DNA of 64,000 nucleotides from Bacteroidales bacterium (GCA_016286055.1 JAEERW010000016.1:1-64000), one strand, 5' to 3'; shown: positions 49,922 to 60,467, counted from the first letter of the stretch. The notes: generated by a model not told the origin, from the sequence alone. Made by a program: numbers and translations.

Positions 49922-51709
49922 ATGAAAAATATTCGTAATTTCTGCATAATAGCCCACATCGACCACGGCAAAAGCACTCTTGCCGACCGTCTGCTTCAAT
50001 ACACCAAGACCATCAACGAAAAAGACCTTACCAATCAGGTGCTCGACGATATGGATCTTGAGCGTGAGCGCGGCATCACCATCAAGAGCCACGCTATACA
50101 GATGCGTCACAAATACAACGGCGAGGATTATGTGCTCAACCTCATCGACACTCCCGGCCATGTGGATTTCTCATACGAAGTATCGCGGAGCATTGCAGCC
50201 TGCGAGGGCGCGTTGCTTGTTATCGACGCCACACAGGGTATTCAGGCGCAAACCATCTCAAACGTCTATATGGCAATTGAGAACAACCTTGAAATTATCC
50301 CCGTGCTCAACAAAATGGATATGCCTGCCGCCAAACCTGAGGAAGTGAAAGACCAAATCATCGAACTCATCGGCGGCAAGCGCGAGGATATTATCGAGGC
50401 CTCTGGCAAAACAGGACTTGGCGTAGAACGTATCTTAGACACCATTATAGAGAAAGTGCCCGCACCCGAAGGCGACCCCGAAGCACCGTTGCAGGCGCTG
50501 ATTTTCGACTCGATGTTCAACCCATTCCGCGGTATCATAGCATATTTCCGCATCTACAACGGAACGCTCAAAGCCAACGACCGTGTAAAATTTGTAAACA
50601 CCAAAAAAGAGTACAACGCCGACGAGGTGGGCATCCTTGAAATGGACTTAAAACCACAGTCAGAAATCTCTGCTGGCAATGTAGGCTACATAATATCAGG
50701 CATCAAGCAAGCCACCGAAGTAAAGGTGGGCGACACAATCACCCACGTGGAAAATCCTTGCGAAAAAGCCATCGAGGGTTTTGCAGAAGTGAAACCGATG
50801 GTTTACGCCGGCGTTTATCCAATTGAAACCGACGAATATGAGGAGCTGCGCACATCGCTTGAAAAACTGCAATTAAACGATGCGTCGCTTACATTCACCC
50901 CTGAATCGTCGATAGCGCTCGGATTCGGTTTCCGTTGTGGATTCTTGGGAATGCTGCACATGGACATTGTGCAGGAACGCCTCTCGCGCGAGTTTGATAT
51001 GGACGTTATCACCACTGTGCCCAACGTTTCATATAAGGTGTTTACCACCAAAGGCGAAATGATAGAGGTGCACAACCCCGCAGGATTGCCCGAACAAAAA
51101 GCCATCAGCCATATCGAAGAACCTTACATCAAGGCTGATATTATCACAAAATCAGAGTTTTACGGACCAATTACAAAACTCTGTATGGAAAAGCGCGGCA
51201 TCAAAATCAACGAAACATACCTTACTGCCGACCGCATAGAACTCAACTTTGAGATGCCGCTGGCAGAAATAGTGTTCGACTTTTACGACAAACTCAAAAG
51301 CATATCAAAGGGTTACGCATCGTTCGACTACCACCCTATCGACTACCGCGAATCCAAGCTCATCAAGTTAGACATCCTGCTCAACGGCGAACCTGTTGAC
51401 GCTATGAGCAGTCTCATCCATGAGAGCAACGCCTACGAGTTTGGCAAAAACATCTGCGAAAAACTCAAAGACCTAATACCGCGACATCAGTTCGACATAG
51501 CCATCCAGGCCGCCATAGGCACCAAAATCATATCGCGAAGCACCATCAAAGCCTTCCGCAAAGACGTTACCGCCAAATGTTACGGTGGCGACATCTCTCG
51601 TAAGCGCAAACTTTTAGACAAGCAGAAAAAAGGTAAGAAGCGTATGAAACAAGTTGGCGACGTGGAAGTCCCGCAAAAAGCATTCCTTGCGGTATTGAAA
51701 ATCGGCTAA
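49922..51709 (+). CDS. lepA: Elongation factor 4
   Basis: 595 residues, the standard length. Ribosomal GTPase that acts on stalled or mis-translocated ribosomes and in 30S assembly. G motifs: AHIDHGKST near residue 11, RGITIK (switch I), DTPGHVDF near 76, NKMD near 130. The LepA-specific C-terminal end is present: [20 protein letters not shown] and [20 protein letters not shown]. Own promoter. Confidence 0.98.
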   Translation: MKNIRNFCIIAHIDHGKSTLADRLLQYTKTINEKDLTNQVLDDMDLERERGITIKSHAIQMRHKYNGEDYVLNLIDTPGHVDFSYEVSRSIAACEGALLVIDATQGIQAQTISNVYMAIENNLEIIPVLNKMDMPAAKPEEVKDQIIELIGGKREDIIEASGKTGLGVERILDTIIEKVPAPEGDPEAPLQALIFDSMFNPFRGIIAYFRIYNGTLKANDRVKFVNTKKEYNADEVGILEMDLKPQSEISAGNVGYIISGIKQATEVKVGDTITHVENPCEKAIEGFAEVKPMVYAGVYPIETDEYEELRTSLEKLQLNDASLTFTPESSIALGFGFRCGFLGMLHMDIVQERLSREFDMDVITTVPNVSYKVFTTKGEMIEVHNPAGLPEQKAISHIEEPYIKADIITKSEFYGPITKLCMEKRGIKINETYLTADRIELNFEMPLAEIVFDFYDKLKSISKGYASFDYHPIDYRESKLIKLDILLNGEPVDAMSSLIHESNAYEFGKNICEKLKDLIPRHQFDIAIQAAIGTKIISRSTIKAFRKDVTAKCYGGDISRKRKLLDKQKKGKKRMKQVGDVEVPQKAFLAVLKIG

Positions 51710-51916
51710 TACCATCCACAATAATTTGTAATGCATACAATTCACAAAAGTAAATATAATTTATTTTTGTAAACTCATTTTGCAATAAAGTTAAATATAA
51801 AACAACCAATATCGCATACAGATAACAAGTCAAAAAATATTTATGTAGAATAGTTTTATTTTTTTGAATAAATTATTAAGTTTTTGATAAATTAAACAAA
51901 GTTAAGGATAATTTAA

Positions 51917-51947
51917 TTTGCAAGTTAAAAATATATCTCTACATTTG
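51917..51947 (+). promoter_or_regulatory. Promoter for the helical protein gene
   Basis: TTTG (51917-51920), a 19-nt spacer and TACATTTG (51940-51947). The start near 51953 rules out the upstream GTG at 51947 and supports the ATG at 51968. From 51710 to 51916 I see only AT-rich DNA. Confidence 0.72.
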
Positions 51948-51967
51948 TGTCGAAAAATAATAAACAA

Positions 51968-52696
51968 ATGACCACACAATTAACATACAATTATTCAGCA
52001 GCCGAAATAACATCGCGTTGTCGTCAGATAATAGAACTTGTAGGCAACGACATGAAGCTATTTGCCAAATTTGGAGTAACAGAAAAAGAGCTTGAGACCC
52101 TTAAGAAAAAGATATCCGACTATGAAACCTTCCCCGAGGACAAAATCTTTGCCGAAAGAGTAAGCAGCAAAACACGTGTAAAAACAGAAAAAGAAGAAAT
52201 TCTACGCGTAGAAATCAGAAACTTTCTGCTTCACATATCAATAGTGATAATCGGCAAACAGGAGATGAAAAAATATTTCAAAAGTCAGAAAATCACAGGC
52301 ATACCCACAACCGCACTCATTGAGTTCGGAGAAAAAGTGGTAACTGTATCCAAAAAATTCAAATCTAAACTTTTGAATGTGGGTCTCAAAGAAGAGGACT
52401 TTGAAAACCTTAAAAACAACATCAAGCAGACCAAAGCAGCAGTAAAAGAGCTTGAAAGCGTACGGGCAGAGCGTGTTAAAAACACAGCCCGTCGTCATGA
52501 GCTTGGAAAACAGCTGTACGAAAAACTCGTCAAGTTCAGCTCGTTGGGCAAAAATATCTGGAAAGGCAAAGACGAAGAGCAATACAAACGTTATCTATTG
52601 TACGCAGAGTATTACCAAAAAGTGAAAGACAAACGCGAGCAATACCTCAAAGAAAAAAAAGGAAAAGAGGCTAACAGTCAGAAAAATAAACAATAA
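51968..52696 (+). CDS. Uncharacterised helical protein, probably two related four-helix units
   Basis: 242 residues from ATG 51968. No signal peptide. Predicted almost fully alpha-helical and highly charged. The N-terminal half (KLFAKFGVTEKELETLKKKI) and the C-terminal half (KLLNVGLKEEDFENLKNNI) share the pattern 'K.....G+.E.+.E.LK..I', so the protein looks like an internal duplication of a helical bundle. The end is a lysine-rich tail. Similar two-unit proteins are common and uncharacterised in Bacteroidales. No partner in the neighbourhood. Confidence 0.65.
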   Translation: MTTQLTYNYSAAEITSRCRQIIELVGNDMKLFAKFGVTEKELETLKKKISDYETFPEDKIFAERVSSKTRVKTEKEEILRVEIRNFLLHISIVIIGKQEMKKYFKSQKITGIPTTALIEFGEKVVTVSKKFKSKLLNVGLKEEDFENLKNNIKQTKAAVKELESVRAERVKNTARRHELGKQLYEKLVKFSSLGKNIWKGKDEEQYKRYLLYAEYYQKVKDKREQYLKEKKGKEANSQKNKQ

Positions 52697-52737
52697 GACC
52701 CAAATGCAAATATTTTTCAGTAAAAAGAGTAAAAAAA

Positions 52738-52769
52738 TTTGCAGCATTAAAAAATAACCGCTAATTTTG
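52738..52769 (+). promoter_or_regulatory. Promoter for the tRNA-Phe pair
   Basis: TTTG (52738-52741), a 20-nt spacer and TAATTTTG (52762-52769), 16 bp before the first tRNA. Confidence 0.75.
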
Positions 52770-52784
52770 CACCGCAAAAAGCGA

Positions 52785-52857
52785 GGTACCATAGCTCAGT
52801 CGGTAGAGCAAAGGACTGAAAATCCTTGTGTCCCTGGTTCGATTCCCGGTGGTACCA
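52785..52857 (+). tRNA. tRNA-Phe (GAA), copy 1
   Basis: 73 nt. Acceptor GGTACCA/TGGTACC plus discriminator A, anticodon loop CTGAAAA with anticodon GAA, T arm CCTGG-TTCGATT-CCCGG. CCA is not encoded. Confidence 0.96.
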
Positions 52858-52887
52858 CACAACATAAATCCGATAACAATAATAATC

Positions 52888-52960
52888 GGTACCATAGCTC
52901 AGTCGGTAGAGCAAAGGACTGAAAATCCTTGTGTCCCTGGTTCGATTCCCGGTGGTACCA
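52888..52960 (+). tRNA. tRNA-Phe (GAA), copy 2
   Basis: Identical in sequence to copy 1, 30 bp downstream and evidently from the same transcript, which ends at the hairpin 52971-52996. The pair looks like a recent tandem duplication or gene-converted copies. Confidence 0.96.
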
Positions 52961-52970
52961 CCCTTAGAAG

Positions 52971-52996
52971 CCAAAGCAAATAGCTTTGGTTTTTTT
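52971..52996 (+). terminator. Terminator of the tRNA-Phe transcript
   Basis: CCAAAGC (52971-52977)-AAATA-GCTTTGG (52983-52989), followed by seven T. Confidence 0.88.
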
Positions 52997-53027
52997 GTGT
53001 CGATACATTTCCATCATAAAAAAATTG

Positions 53028-53063
53028 ACAAAAAAAAGTTCCACAGACTTTTGTCTGTGGAAC
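53028..53063 (-). terminator. Terminator of the tRNA-Gln transcript
   Basis: On the minus strand, GTTCCACAGAC and its perfect complement GTCTGTGGAAC enclose a 4-nt loop and are followed by a run of T. It lies directly after the tRNA-Gln 3' end. Confidence 0.88.
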
Positions 53064-53066
53064 TTG

Positions 53067-53137
53067 TAGACCTATGGGGATTCGAACCTCAACTAACAGA
53101 ACCAAAATCTGCTGTGCTACCATTACACCATAGGTCT
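53067..53137 (-). tRNA. tRNA-Gln (UUG)
   Basis: 71 nt. Acceptor AGACCTA/TAGGTCT, anticodon loop TTTTGGT with anticodon TTG, T arm TGAGG-TTCGAAT-CCCCA (one A-C mismatch). CCA is not encoded. Own promoter and terminator. Confidence 0.94.
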
Positions 53138-53173
53138 ATACCAAACGTCAAATTGCTTTCGCTTTTGACGGCG

Positions 53174-53203
53174 CAAAGGTAGATATTATTTTTTTATTCC
53201 AAA
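53174..53203 (-). promoter_or_regulatory. Promoter for tRNA-Gln
   Basis: Minus-strand TTTG (53203-53200), an 18-nt spacer and TACCTTTG (53181-53174), 37 bp before the tRNA. Confidence 0.65.
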
Positions 53204-53303
53204 ATTTTTTCTGAACTTTTTTTCACAATATTGCAAAAAATGTGTATTCAATAGTTTGTGGGGCATCATTAAAAATTTTTTTTTAATTATAAAATAATAG
53301 TTT

Positions 53304-53311
53304 TATTTTTG
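53304..53311 (+). promoter_or_regulatory. -7 element for the DUF2723 gene
   Basis: TATTTTTG, 21 bp before the ATG at 53332; no -33 TTTG. Confidence 0.5.
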
Positions 53312-53331
53312 CCGCATTATTAAAATAAGTA

Positions 53332-56300
53332 ATGAAACAATTTAAACTATACAACAAGATTGCAGGCTGGGCGACGTTCACAATTGCGGCTCTCACATAC
53401 CTGCTCACTATTGAACCCACGGCCAGTTTTTGGGATTGTGGAGAATTTATAGCCACGGCTGTAAAATTAGAAGTGGGACACCCACCAGGAGCACCTCTCT
53501 GGATGATTATAGGACGTGTGGCAGCGTTGTTCGCATGTGGCGACGTCACAAAAATGGCAATGATGGTAAACGCCGCAGCGGCTTTGGCAAGCGCGTTCAC
53601 CGTGCTGTTTCTCTTCTGGAGTATAACACACATAGCCCGCAAACTCATCAACAATATATATTATAAAGGTGTAAAAGATGAAAAAAGCATCAGCTACACT
53701 ATGCACGAAAACGTTATCATGCTTGCAAGCGGCGTGGTGGGTTCGCTCATCTATTGCTTCTGCGACACGGCATGGTTCTCAGCGGTAGAGGGCGAAGTAT
53801 ACAGTATGTCGAGTTTATTTACTGCTGTGGTATTCTGGTGCATTCTCAAATGGGAGGAGTGTGCCGACGAAAAATACGCCAACCGCTGGATAATATTAAT
53901 TTGCTACCTGATGGGATTGTCAATAGGCGTGCACCTGCTCAACCTTTTGGTAATACCCGCTATTGTATTTGTATATTACTACAAAAAATACAAAACCACA
54001 CAACGTGGAACTATCACTGCGTTAGGCATTTCGCTCATATTATTAGTAGCGATACTTTATGGTATCATTCCACAGTCGGTTAAGATTTCAGCATATTTCG
54101 ACCTCCTGTTTGTCAACGTCTTTGGAATGAGCTATCTCTCTGGAACATTGTTTTTTGTGATAGTGCTTGCAGCAGGACTTTCGTTCCTTATATGGTGGAG
54201 CCACAAAAAGAAAAAAGTGCTTCTCAACACCATAGCACTTGGCGCGGCAGTAATGTTTATAGGCTACGGCACATTTGCCATGACTGTAATACGAGCATGC
54301 GCTAATCCTCCGATGAATGAGAACAGTCCCGACAACGGATTCAGCCTTCTCTCCTACCTCAACCGTGAGCAATATGGCGACTGTCCGCTAATCTACGGCA
54401 ATTACTACAACGCCGACGTAACAGACCAGATACAGCTTTACACCTACATAGCCCAAGACGGCAAGTATGTACAAGCCGCCAAAACCAATCCCGAATATGT
54501 ATATGACGCTGAGCATTGTGGATTCTTTCCACGTATGTACAGTCAAAACCCAAGCCATATCTCAGGCTACAAAAGCTGGGCAAACATCGACTCGTCGAAT
54601 CCTACGCAGCGGCCATCATTCGCCGACAACTTAGCATTCTTCTTTAAATATCAGCTGGGGCATATGTATTTCCGCTATTTTATGTGGAACTTTTCAGGTC
54701 GTCAAAACGACATACAAAGCCACGGTAGCTATATTAATGGCAACTGGATAACCGGATTCGATTTTTTAGACAGCCTAAGGCTTGGCGACCAAAGCGACCT
54801 TCCCGATCGACTAAAAAACAATCCAGCTCGAAACGCTTACTACCTATTGCCATTGATTTTAGGATTTTTGGGCTTGTTTGCTGGATTTAACCACGACCAG
54901 AAAAACTGCTTTGTAATATTTCTGTTTTTTATCTTAACAGGTGTAGCCATAGTAGTTTATCTCAACCAAACGCCGTATCAGCCCCGTGAACGTGACTACG
55001 CTTACGCAGGATCATTCTACGCATTTTCCATCTGGTGCGGATTAGGTGTGGCAGGTATTTATGCATTTTTCCGACGCAAATTGAGCAAAATTAATATGAT
55101 GCCAGCAACTGCGATAATCGCAGGCGCCTGCTTGATAGTGCCGATAGAAATGGCATGTCAAAACTGGGACGACCACGACCGTTCTAACCGTTACACATGC
55201 CGCGATTTTGCTCGCAACTATCTAGAATCGTGCGCACCTAACGCCATACTATTCACCTTTGGCGACAACGACACATTCCCGTTGTGGTACGCTCAAGAAG
55301 TAGAAGGAATACGAACCGACGTGCGCGTGGTAAACCTTTCGCTTGCCGGCACCGACTGGTATTTAAAGCAGACTATGGAGAAAAAATACGATTCCGACCC
55401 CGTTGACTTCATAATCAAAGCCGATCAATACGCAGTAAACAAACGCAATGTGGCACTTGTGTACACCGACAATCCAACAGTGTATCTCAACGACAAGATA
55501 TCAAGCAATCCTAAAGAGGTGCAAGAGATTGTAAGCCCATTCTTCAACGAGTTTGTTAAAACAGTATCAAACAGCAAGTTTCCGCAACTTTACGCCAAAG
55601 ATTACGAAACCATAACACAATCGCAAGATGCAATATCACCACTGCAATTGATAGCTTTGGTGCAAACACTCGCAAAAAATCCGACAACCGTGTTTGGCAC
55701 CAACACCGAAGGTATCAACAACCTCAATGCTAAAGTTCCCACTCTGCTAAAAAAATTGTGTGACCTGCCCGCACCAATACAAAGCGTGGTATCGCTACTA
55801 GCATCTGACAATGAGAAAGATAAGATACCATTACAATCGGGTGAAACTATCAACTATATAGGTTCGCGCAATATTTCTATTCCTGTAAATAAGGAAAACT
55901 GCATTGCCAACGGCACACTCAGCGCCAACAATGCCGACCGTGCTGAAGACAAAATAGTAATCAACATCTCAAAAACTTATTTCCTTAAAAACGACATAGC
56001 TGTATTCGACATCATTGCAGCAAACGACTGGAAACGCCCCATCTATTTTGCAGCAAGCGGTAGCATCGACGATTATTACGGTTTAGACAAATATTTCAGA
56101 CTTGAAGGATTTGCTTACCGAGTAGTGCCATACACCATCCACAAGGAAGACGAAACTGAGGTGGGAGAAGTTGACGGCGACATAATGTACAACAACGTGA
56201 TGAACAAATTCCGCTGGGGCAATATGGGCAGCGACAAGGTAACTATAGAAGAAAACAATCGCCGCCAAATCAACATCATAGGTATAAGAGAAATGTGTGC

Positions 56301-56670
56301 TCGCCTTGCAACACAGCTTGTAAAAGAAGGCAAAAAAGAGAAAGCACAAGAGGTGATAAACAAATGCTTAGAGATAACACCATCGCATCAGGTATATTAC
56401 GACCAGTCGATGCTTCCTTTGGTAAACGCTATGTACAATGCCGGAATGGAACAACAAGCCGCCGAAATATCACAAAAGATTGGCGACGAATACAACAGCA
56501 TACTCCAGCACTATATCACACTAAAAAACGATGGTATAATCGAAACCCGCGAGGCTAACATTGGAGTAGCCATTATAGCTCAGCTGGCTCAATACGCTAT
56601 TATAAACAACCAAGAGACAGCTGCAAATAAACTCAGAGCATTGTACGACAAATACAGCTCTATGTTTTAA
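53332..56670 (+). CDS. DUF2723 (GT117-like) polytopic membrane protein with C-terminal TPR
   Basis: 1112 residues. About ten or more membrane segments in the first 620 residues. The DUF2723 signature is clear: TIEPTASFWDCGEFIATAVKLEVGHPPGAP (residues 24-53; the acidic DCGE lies in the first periplasmic loop as in PMT/GT-C enzymes), then LNQTPYQPRERDYAYAGSFY near 545. The soluble C-terminal half includes FTFGDNDTFPLWYAQEVEGIR near 640 and a TPR-like pair near 1000-1060. Classed as glycosyltransferase family 117 and proposed to act in protein O-glycosylation in Bacteroidota; donor and acceptor here are unproven. Monocistronic. Confidence 0.92.
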   Translation: MKQFKLYNKIAGWATFTIAALTYLLTIEPTASFWDCGEFIATAVKLEVGHPPGAPLWMIIGRVAALFACGDVTKMAMMVNAAAALASAFTVLFLFWSITHIARKLINNIYYKGVKDEKSISYTMHENVIMLASGVVGSLIYCFCDTAWFSAVEGEVYSMSSLFTAVVFWCILKWEECADEKYANRWIILICYLMGLSIGVHLLNLLVIPAIVFVYYYKKYKTTQRGTITALGISLILLVAILYGIIPQSVKISAYFDLLFVNVFGMSYLSGTLFFVIVLAAGLSFLIWWSHKKKKVLLNTIALGAAVMFIGYGTFAMTVIRACANPPMNENSPDNGFSLLSYLNREQYGDCPLIYGNYYNADVTDQIQLYTYIAQDGKYVQAAKTNPEYVYDAEHCGFFPRMYSQNPSHISGYKSWANIDSSNPTQRPSFADNLAFFFKYQLGHMYFRYFMWNFSGRQNDIQSHGSYINGNWITGFDFLDSLRLGDQSDLPDRLKNNPARNAYYLLPLILGFLGLFAGFNHDQKNCFVIFLFFILTGVAIVVYLNQTPYQPRERDYAYAGSFYAFSIWCGLGVAGIYAFFRRKLSKINMMPATAIIAGACLIVPIEMACQNWDDHDRSNRYTCRDFARNYLESCAPNAILFTFGDNDTFPLWYAQEVEGIRTDVRVVNLSLAGTDWYLKQTMEKKYDSDPVDFIIKADQYAVNKRNVALVYTDNPTVYLNDKISSNPKEVQEIVSPFFNEFVKTVSNSKFPQLYAKDYETITQSQDAISPLQLIALVQTLAKNPTTVFGTNTEGINNLNAKVPTLLKKLCDLPAPIQSVVSLLASDNEKDKIPLQSGETINYIGSRNISIPVNKENCIANGTLSANNADRAEDKIVINISKTYFLKNDIAVFDIIAANDWKRPIYFAASGSIDDYYGLDKYFRLEGFAYRVVPYTIHKEDETEVGEVDGDIMYNNVMNKFRWGNMGSDKVTIEENNRRQINIIGIREMCARLATQLVKEGKKEKAQEVINKCLEITPSHQVYYDQSMLPLVNAMYNAGMEQQAAEISQKIGDEYNSILQHYITLKNDGIIETREANIGVAIIAQLAQYAIINNQETAANKLRALYDKYSSMF

Positions 56671-56725
56671 AACAGATTCCAATTCTTTTAGTTTTCATAA
56701 TTTTTAATGTTTTTTTTACCCCAAA

Positions 56726-56759
56726 AAGGGACTGATGCGAATCGGTCCCTTATTTTTTT
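56726..56759 (+). terminator. Rho-independent terminator with GCGA tetraloop
   Basis: AAGGGAC-T-GAT-GCGA-ATC-G-GTCCCTT stem, then a T run (56753-56759). It ends the DUF2723 transcript. Confidence 0.87.
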
Positions 56760-56813
56760 ATTTCCACAAAAAACACTTTATTTGCAAAGCAAAAAACATA
56801 TAAAGTTACATCT

Positions 56814-57794
56814 ATGGAAAACAACAATACCGAAATCACACATAATCCTCAGCCCCTATTTTCAAGGGCGTTTGCATACGATGGCAGAATCCGACGCTTA
56901 GAATATTGCCTGTCGTTTGTAATAGGTGTAATTATAGTAATGGCCACAGTATATCTGCCTGAATATATCTACACCATGGAATTAAAGAGCAGTGTAAATG
57001 CAAATAAGCCATTATTTCTATTAGAAAGGTCAACTACAATGATGTTTGTAAATCTTCTATGCGAATGGATATATTGCATCACTTGTTGGTTTATGTTGGC
57101 ACAGAGCACAAAACGATGCCACGATATAGGAGAAACTGGATGGATGCAGTTCATCCCTATTTATAACCTAAAACTATTCTTTGTAAAAAGCAACAGCGAC
57201 GTTAATCGCTACGGCTACCCTCCAAAAAAAAGAATAAGTGTTGACAGTAATTTGATCCATAAGAATATCATTAAAGAAAATAATACTTTGGTTACCGTTT
57301 ATCTTTTGGTGATGATTTTCTTACATAGCGACTTATTAACCCAAATAGCACAATTTATAAGAACCTCAGATATCTTCCACTATATTTCATTTATGGATTT
57401 GTTAATACTATTAATATATAATAGTATTAAATTTATTTCCCTAATTGGATTTGTTTTGGTGTTTCACTACAAGAAAATTGGATTTTACATCGCCACTATG
57501 GCAAGCTCCATTTTACTTTTGATCAGTGTTTATTATACATCGGATAGTTCATCCGAAGAATCGATAGGATTATATCAAATATTTTTATGGACTTTCCGCA
57601 TTATAGGTTCATTCGGCTTCTTAGCACTCTTTCCAATACTCAACATTAGGAAAAACGGAGAATCTGTTTGGGAAAAAATGGAGCCAAGTTTAAATAATAC
57701 CGATTGGAAATCATTCCTCCTATATTTATTCACATTTCAAATAGCGATGCTGTTCGAATATTTAGCTCATATACTCTTTCGTATCCTAAATTAA
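56814..57794 (+). CDS. DUF805-family membrane protein with extra C-terminal segments
   Basis: 326 residues. The N-terminal 140 residues are DUF805: FSRAFAYDGRIRRLEYCLS near residue 16 and TKRCHDIGETGWMQFIPIYNLKLFF near 97, where the family has a 'KR.HD.G.SGW..L.P.YN' block. After residue 145 the protein adds about 180 residues with four or five more membrane segments, longer than a plain DUF805 (about 120-150). Inner membrane; function unknown. No strong promoter seen (TTTATTTG at about 56776 is imperfect). Confidence 0.8.
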   Translation: MENNNTEITHNPQPLFSRAFAYDGRIRRLEYCLSFVIGVIIVMATVYLPEYIYTMELKSSVNANKPLFLLERSTTMMFVNLLCEWIYCITCWFMLAQSTKRCHDIGETGWMQFIPIYNLKLFFVKSNSDVNRYGYPPKKRISVDSNLIHKNIIKENNTLVTVYLLVMIFLHSDLLTQIAQFIRTSDIFHYISFMDLLILLIYNSIKFISLIGFVLVFHYKKIGFYIATMASSILLLISVYYTSDSSSEESIGLYQIFLWTFRIIGSFGFLALFPILNIRKNGESVWEKMEPSLNNTDWKSFLLYLFTFQIAMLFEYLAHILFRILN

Positions 57795-57884
57795 TAAATC
57801 AAACCTTGATTCTAAGACAAAAAAAACAATGTAAATTATTGTTAATTATTGCAATTATAGTGTAGGTTTTTCAAAAATGTAATG

Positions 57885-57892
57885 TATCTTTG
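57885..57892 (+). promoter_or_regulatory. -7 element for the DUF5686 gene
   Basis: TATCTTTG; the start near 57898 excludes the upstream TTG and supports ATG 57929. Confidence 0.55.
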
Positions 57893-57928
57893 CATCCTGA
57901 AATCGGGCAGGAAAAAACAAACAAAAAA

Positions 57929-60391
57929 ATGAAAAACCTTAACAAGATTAACCTATTGACCGCCCTTCTGCTTATTGCATCGAGTCTTTCGGCTCAGACC
58001 AAAGTCAGGGGGATAGTTACCGATGCGTCCACAGGTGAACCATTGCCGTTTGCCAACGTGGTTTTGGTGGGTACCACAGTAGGAACTATCACCGACCCCG
58101 AAGGCAACTACAATCTGCAAACAAACCAAAAATGCGATTCCATTTCGTTCTCGATGCTCGGCTACCAAACCTACACATTGCCAATATCATCAGGTTCATA
58201 TCAAGAAATCAACGTACAGCTGATTCAAGGCGACCTTATGCTCAACGAAATAGTGATACACCCAGGCGAAAATCCTGCTTGGCGTATTATGCGCAACGTG
58301 GAGGCCAACCGCAAAAAAAACAATCCCGACAAGCTACAAAGCTACAAGTTTCAGTGTTACAACAAGATGGAAATCGACCTCAACAACGTCAAAGACGGCC
58401 TAACTAAAAAGGGCGTTATGAAAAACTTTGACTTTGTGATGAACTACGCCGACACATCAGCCGAAACTGGAAAAGTTTTTCTTCCTGTGTTTATAACAGA
58501 AACACTTTCAGATGTTTACTGCAAATCATCTCCACTAAAAAAGAAAGAGGTGATAACCGCAAGCAGAGTATCTGGCGTTGAAAGTAGCAACGTGTCACAG
58601 TTTACCGGACAAATGTTTATCGATGTTAATATCTACAAAAACTACATCCCCGCATTTGGACACGAATTTGTATCACCTGTATCAGACTATTGGAAAGCCA
58701 ATTACAAATATTATCTATTGGATTCGCTCTACGAAGACGGGCACTACCTTTATCATTTGGCCTTTAAACCAAAACGCAAACAGGAATTTACATTCAACGG
58801 CGAACTCTGGATCAACGACTCTACCTGGGCTGTAAAAAAAGTTAAGGCAAAATTAAGCAACGGTGTAAACATCAACTTTGTAAACGACCTTAATATTACA
58901 CAAGAATACGCCTTTGTAGATTCAGTATGGTTTTTACAAAAAGAAGAGCTATTTGTAGACTTCAACCTCGCCGACAGCACAATGGGATTTTTTGGACGCC
59001 GCACCGTATCGCGCAAGAATATCGAAATAAATCCAGAATTTGAACCCGGCACATTTTCGGCATCTGCCAACGACGAAACCATAGTTCTCGACGATGCGCT
59101 CAATCACGACACCGCTTTTTGGAACACCGAACGACACGAAAAACTCACCCAAAAAGAACAAGACATATACATAATGGTAGATTCCATCAAGGAAGTACCT
59201 ATTTTTCATACCATTACAAACACAATCAATATGTTTGTAACAGGATATTGGACACACTCTTGGTGGGAAATGGGTCCATATTTCAAATTCTATAGCCACA
59301 ATCCTATAGAGGGTCACAGATTTCGTTTTGGAGGTCGCACCAGCAACCAATTCAGCACCGACATTATGTTTAATGCCCATATTGCATACGGCACAAGAGA
59401 CCAGAAATTTAAATATGGCGGCGGATTCATGTATATGGTAAACAAAAATCCGCGTAGGGTAATTGAAATGCAGTATAAATACGACTACGAGCAACTTGGA
59501 CAGTCGATCAATGCTTTTTCGGAAGACAATATCCTTTCAAACCTTTTGGCACGTCGCGAAAACGACCATCTGTTGCTTGTTCAGGAACTTTATTACAACT
59601 ACGAACACGAATATTTTCAAGGCTTTTCAAACACTGTGGGCGGAAAATACCGCAAGTTATACCCATCGGAGGTGATACCGTTTAGAAACGAAGTGTTGCA
59701 AACCGATATGAAAAACATAACAAGTTTTGAAATAAGCCTCAACACCCATTTCTGTTACAACGAAAAATTTGTGGCAGGAGAGTTTCTGCGCCGAAGCATG
59801 TCGAGCGATTATCCAGCACTCGATATCACCGCTACCATAGGTTTTTGGAACAACAAAGGCAGCTACGACCATTATTTCAGAATTACCTCGTCTATACAAC
59901 AACAGGTGTCAATAAGTCCAATAGGAAAGCTCAAATATCTTATTGAGGCTGGCAAAATAATTGGCACAGTGCCATTTCCGCTGCTAAAACTACACGAAGG
60001 CAACGAAACATACGCATTCGACACATACGCCTTCAATATGATGAACCTCTACGAGTTTGCCTCCGACACATACCTAAGCGCAACGCTCGAACACCATTTC
60101 AACGGATTTTTCCTCAACCGCATTCCCCTTATGCGCAAACTCAAATGGCGCGAAGTAGCTTACGCCAAAGGACTTGTGGGCGACATTTCTGATAATAACA
60201 GCCGCGAAAACGCACTTCTCGACTTTCCGTCAACACTCGGCGATGTAAACAAACCATACGCGGAAGTGGGTGTGGGAATAGAAAACATATTCAAATTTTT
60301 CCGCGTAGACGCTATCTGGCGACTCACTCACTTAGACAATCCTGACATCACCAAATTTGCCATTATGTGCAAGGTGCAATGCTATTTTTAA
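57929..60391 (+). CDS. DUF5686/CarboxypepD_reg outer-membrane protein
   Basis: 820 residues from ATG 57929. Signal peptide ending SSLSAQ. Residues about 22-105: CarboxypepD_reg domain (VRGIVTDASTGEPLPFANVV, GTITDPEGNYNL, SFSMLGYQTY). Then the DUF5686 region: NPAWRIMRNVEANRKKNNP near 133, YKFQCYNKMEIDL near 155, and a long C-terminal part rich in beta strands that should form a barrel (about 470-820). Family members are outer-membrane proteins with TonB-receptor-like N-termini and unknown function. Single gene with its own promoter. Confidence 0.9.
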   Translation: MKNLNKINLLTALLLIASSLSAQTKVRGIVTDASTGEPLPFANVVLVGTTVGTITDPEGNYNLQTNQKCDSISFSMLGYQTYTLPISSGSYQEINVQLIQGDLMLNEIVIHPGENPAWRIMRNVEANRKKNNPDKLQSYKFQCYNKMEIDLNNVKDGLTKKGVMKNFDFVMNYADTSAETGKVFLPVFITETLSDVYCKSSPLKKKEVITASRVSGVESSNVSQFTGQMFIDVNIYKNYIPAFGHEFVSPVSDYWKANYKYYLLDSLYEDGHYLYHLAFKPKRKQEFTFNGELWINDSTWAVKKVKAKLSNGVNINFVNDLNITQEYAFVDSVWFLQKEELFVDFNLADSTMGFFGRRTVSRKNIEINPEFEPGTFSASANDETIVLDDALNHDTAFWNTERHEKLTQKEQDIYIMVDSIKEVPIFHTITNTINMFVTGYWTHSWWEMGPYFKFYSHNPIEGHRFRFGGRTSNQFSTDIMFNAHIAYGTRDQKFKYGGGFMYMVNKNPRRVIEMQYKYDYEQLGQSINAFSEDNILSNLLARRENDHLLLVQELYYNYEHEYFQGFSNTVGGKYRKLYPSEVIPFRNEVLQTDMKNITSFEISLNTHFCYNEKFVAGEFLRRSMSSDYPALDITATIGFWNNKGSYDHYFRITSSIQQQVSISPIGKLKYLIEAGKIIGTVPFPLLKLHEGNETYAFDTYAFNMMNLYEFASDTYLSATLEHHFNGFFLNRIPLMRKLKWREVAYAKGLVGDISDNNSRENALLDFPSTLGDVNKPYAEVGVGIENIFKFFRVDAIWRLTHLDNPDITKFAIMCKVQCYF

Positions 60392-60467
60392 AAAAATCCC
60401 AAAAAAATACACATTATATTATTTTTTTGTTGTATCTTTAAGCGCAATTTTATAAGCGCATAATCCG

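Noticed and set aside
51746..51753. Minus-strand -7 box (TACTTTTG) downstream of lepA
   Set aside because: No -33 element at proper distance and no gene or terminator follows on that strand.
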